DNA of 64,000 nt, taken from the NCBI RefSeq assembly GCF_000482805.1, contig NZ_AXWT01000001.1, positions 142,966 through 206,965 of the forward strand, in the 5' to 3' direction. Numbering within the stretch: position 1 is the stretch's first letter; each line of letters begins with the position of its first letter. Positions 62,057 to 64,000 of this stretch are shown here, one piece after another. The position numbers and the translations under genes are program-made. Below the pieces are notes generated by a model that did no database searches, was not told the DNA's origin, and was given only the letters and a program-made list of their open reading frames with translations. The stretch comes from Deinococcus murrayi DSM 11303 (lineage in GTDB: Bacteria; Deinococcota; Deinococci; Deinococcales; Deinococcaceae).

Positions 62057-62343
62057 CAAGGTGACTTTCTACGGGAAGGACGGGAGGGGTCGGAAGGGGA
62101 CGGGCGGCGGCGCGGCCACTCCTTCGGCACCGGGTCGCAGCCGCCAGGTACCAGCGGGTTGCAGCGCACGACGCGCCACGCGGCCAGCCAACCGCCCTTT
62201 AGGGCACCGTGCCGCTCCAGCGCCTCCGCCGCGTACTGCGAGCAAGTCGGCGTGAAGCGGCAGGTCGGCGCAGGCTTGCGCGGCGAGAGGTCGCGCTGAT
62301 ACCAGCGCACCAGGCCCAGCAGCAGGCGGGACGCCGCGCTCAT
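62056..62343 (-). CDS. yidD: Membrane protein insertion efficiency factor YidD
   Basis: 95 residues. The family core is intact: [32 protein letters not shown] and [24 protein letters not shown], with the three conserved cysteines. A Lys/Arg/Ser/Pro-rich tail follows. ATG at 62343 overlaps the rnpA stop by four bases (ATGA) and its stop overlaps the yidC start. Confidence 0.94.
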
Positions 62344-62792
62344 GGCTGGTCCTCCCCGGCGGGCGGCGAAGCGGGAGGGGTCACGGGGCCGGGTACGCGG
62401 GGGGCCGGGGCCGAGTTCCCGCGCCGCCCGCCCCGCTTGGCCCCCTTGCCCGGCGCACTCGCAAAGGCCCGCGCCAGCGCCGCTTGCAGCTCGGCAAAAG
62501 GCACGCTCAGCACGGCCGGATTTGGCAGCAGGATGGCCCGGCAAGGGGGCAGGCCGCCGGGCAGGGTCCGCAGCGCCTCGCGCACCCGGCGGCGAGCACG
62601 GTTGCGGTCAACGGCGCGGCTTAAGGTCTTTTTGGACACCACAATCCCCACCGTGGCACGGGGTTGCCAGGCTTCACCGTAGCGCGGACGGTAATCGGTG
62701 ACCCGCAGGGTAAAGAGGCGGTCACGCACCACCACCCCCTGCTGGCGCACCCGCCGGAACTCGCGGTCCCCCGTCAATGAAGCCAGCGCCAC
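62340..62792 (-). CDS. rnpA: Ribonuclease P protein component
   Basis: 150 residues from GTG at 62792. RnpA binds the RNase P RNA to mature tRNA 5' ends. [54 protein letters not shown] (the RNR motif) and [12 protein letters not shown] are standard; a basic Pro-rich extension (about 110-150) is extra. The frame remains open upstream through the whole of rpmH to a GTG at 63176; Thermus rnpA is known to use such an extended, rpmH-overlapping frame, so the true start is uncertain. Confidence 0.88.
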   Translation of the reverse strand: MALASLTGDREFRRVRQQGVVVRDRLFTLRVTDYRPRYGEAWQPRATVGIVVSKKTLSRAVDRNRARRRVREALRTLPGGLPPCRAILLPNPAVLSVPFAELQAALARAFASAPGKGAKRGGRRGNSAPAPRVPGPVTPPASPPAGEDQP

Positions 62793-62863
62793 CGGGCGGC
62801 GAGGCCGCTGCGGAGTGGCGCTGGGAAAATCAGTCTGGACGATGGCCTGCTCCGGGCGGGGCC

Positions 62864-63010
<147 letters not shown>

Positions 63011-63119
63011 GGTCTGACTCCTTACTCGGCGCGCGGCGGGCGGGGCTGGGGGCAACCCCCCATGTCCGGGTCCCGGCGCGCGTGCGTGGCAAACTCGCCC
63101 CCTGAGGGGCAACTGTGAA

Positions 63120-63149
63120 AGTGTAGCACGGGGCGGGAAGGCGCGGGAA
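63120..63149 (-). promoter_or_regulatory. Promoter candidate of the rpmH-rnpA-yidD-yidC operon
   Basis: On the minus strand TTCCCG (63149-63144) and TACACT (63125-63120) with 18-base spacing; implies a leader of about 100 bases. The -35 match is weak. No DnaA-box cluster is visible in 63011-63229, so this is not an evident replication origin. Confidence 0.45.
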
Positions 63150-63229
63150 GGGCCGCCAGGGTGACCCCTCTCCCACTGTGACCCCCCAGCTTGCCGCCCC
63201 CTCCCCCGCCGCGCTACTAATGGCGGGAT

Positions 63230-64000
<771 letters not shown>

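Noticed and set aside
63011..63229. Replication origin next to rpmH
   Set aside because: In many bacteria rpmH lies beside dnaA, but here the neighbour is an Mrp/ApbC gene and no DnaA-box cluster or AT-rich unwinding stretch is visible.

Overview
The window reads as chromosome of a Deinococcus or close relative (Deinococcota). This rests on the very high GC and GC-rich third codon positions, the Deinococcus/Thermus flavour of many products (tandem GdhA/GdhB-type glutamate dehydrogenases, FUN14 protein, PQQ-propeller and CAP lipoproteins), GC-rich dispersed intergenic repeats resembling the small repeats of Deinococcus genomes, and a pervasive leaderless gene layout in which a TANNNT -10 hexamer sits 5-9 bases before the start codon. 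I see no insertion sequence, prophage, CRISPR array or recognisable defence island; this is mostly ordinary core chromosome.

Layout. 1-5.7 kb: pyrD (cut by the left edge), an IscR-like Rrf2 regulator, a fused aminodeoxychorismate synthase with its lyase (p-aminobenzoate/folate), a stress-type membrane protein and a prenyl diphosphate synthase. 6-12 kb: paired glutamate dehydrogenases, a conserved unknown, another stress protein and an acyl-CoA carboxylase beta subunit. 12-18.7 kb: CAP lipoprotein, thioredoxin reductase, tRNA-Gln(CTG), ribosomal protein S1, Gfo/Idh/MocA oxidoreductase. 18.7-32.3 kb: comEA-comEC (DNA uptake), an RNA guanine methyltransferase, KtrB-KtrA potassium uptake, trpC, hpt, small membrane proteins, a site-2 protease, a CCA-type nucleotidyltransferase, HtrA protease and Hsp33. 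32.5-40.3 kb: solute-binding lipoprotein, a LuxR-type response regulator with a large cytoplasmic GAF/PAS histidine kinase, a pyridoxamine-oxidase-like stress protein, an MFS transporter. 40.3-43 kb: guaB (IMP dehydrogenase) interrupted by a 381-residue intein. 43-55.8 kb: tRNA-Ala(CGC), secreted PQQ-propeller protein, phosphoesterase, metallo-hydrolase, citrate synthase, tsaB, FUN14 protein, ECF sigma factor, second CAP lipoprotein, a membrane histidine kinase overlapping a molybdopterin-domain protein, and secreted unknowns. 56-64 kb: 2-oxoacid dehydrogenase E1 alpha/beta, a C39-like peptidase with TPR tail, the rpmH-rnpA-yidD-yidC chain (ribosome, RNase P, membrane insertion) and the divergent Mrp/ApbC Fe-S carrier, cut by the right edge.

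The strongest unusual object is the guaB intein: it splits IMP dehydrogenase just before the catalytic Ser-Ile-Cys loop and keeps intact splicing residues and both LAGLIDADG motifs, so active guanine-nucleotide synthesis requires protein splicing. Other points of note are the leaderless layout across the window, a repeat-derived palindrome read in frame inside the pabB-pabA fusion, a Lys-to-Met change in the first glutamate dehydrogenase paralogue that suits a regulatory subunit, an HD-domain gene whose conserved N-terminus has no standard start codon, and an rnpA frame left open across rpmH as in Thermus.
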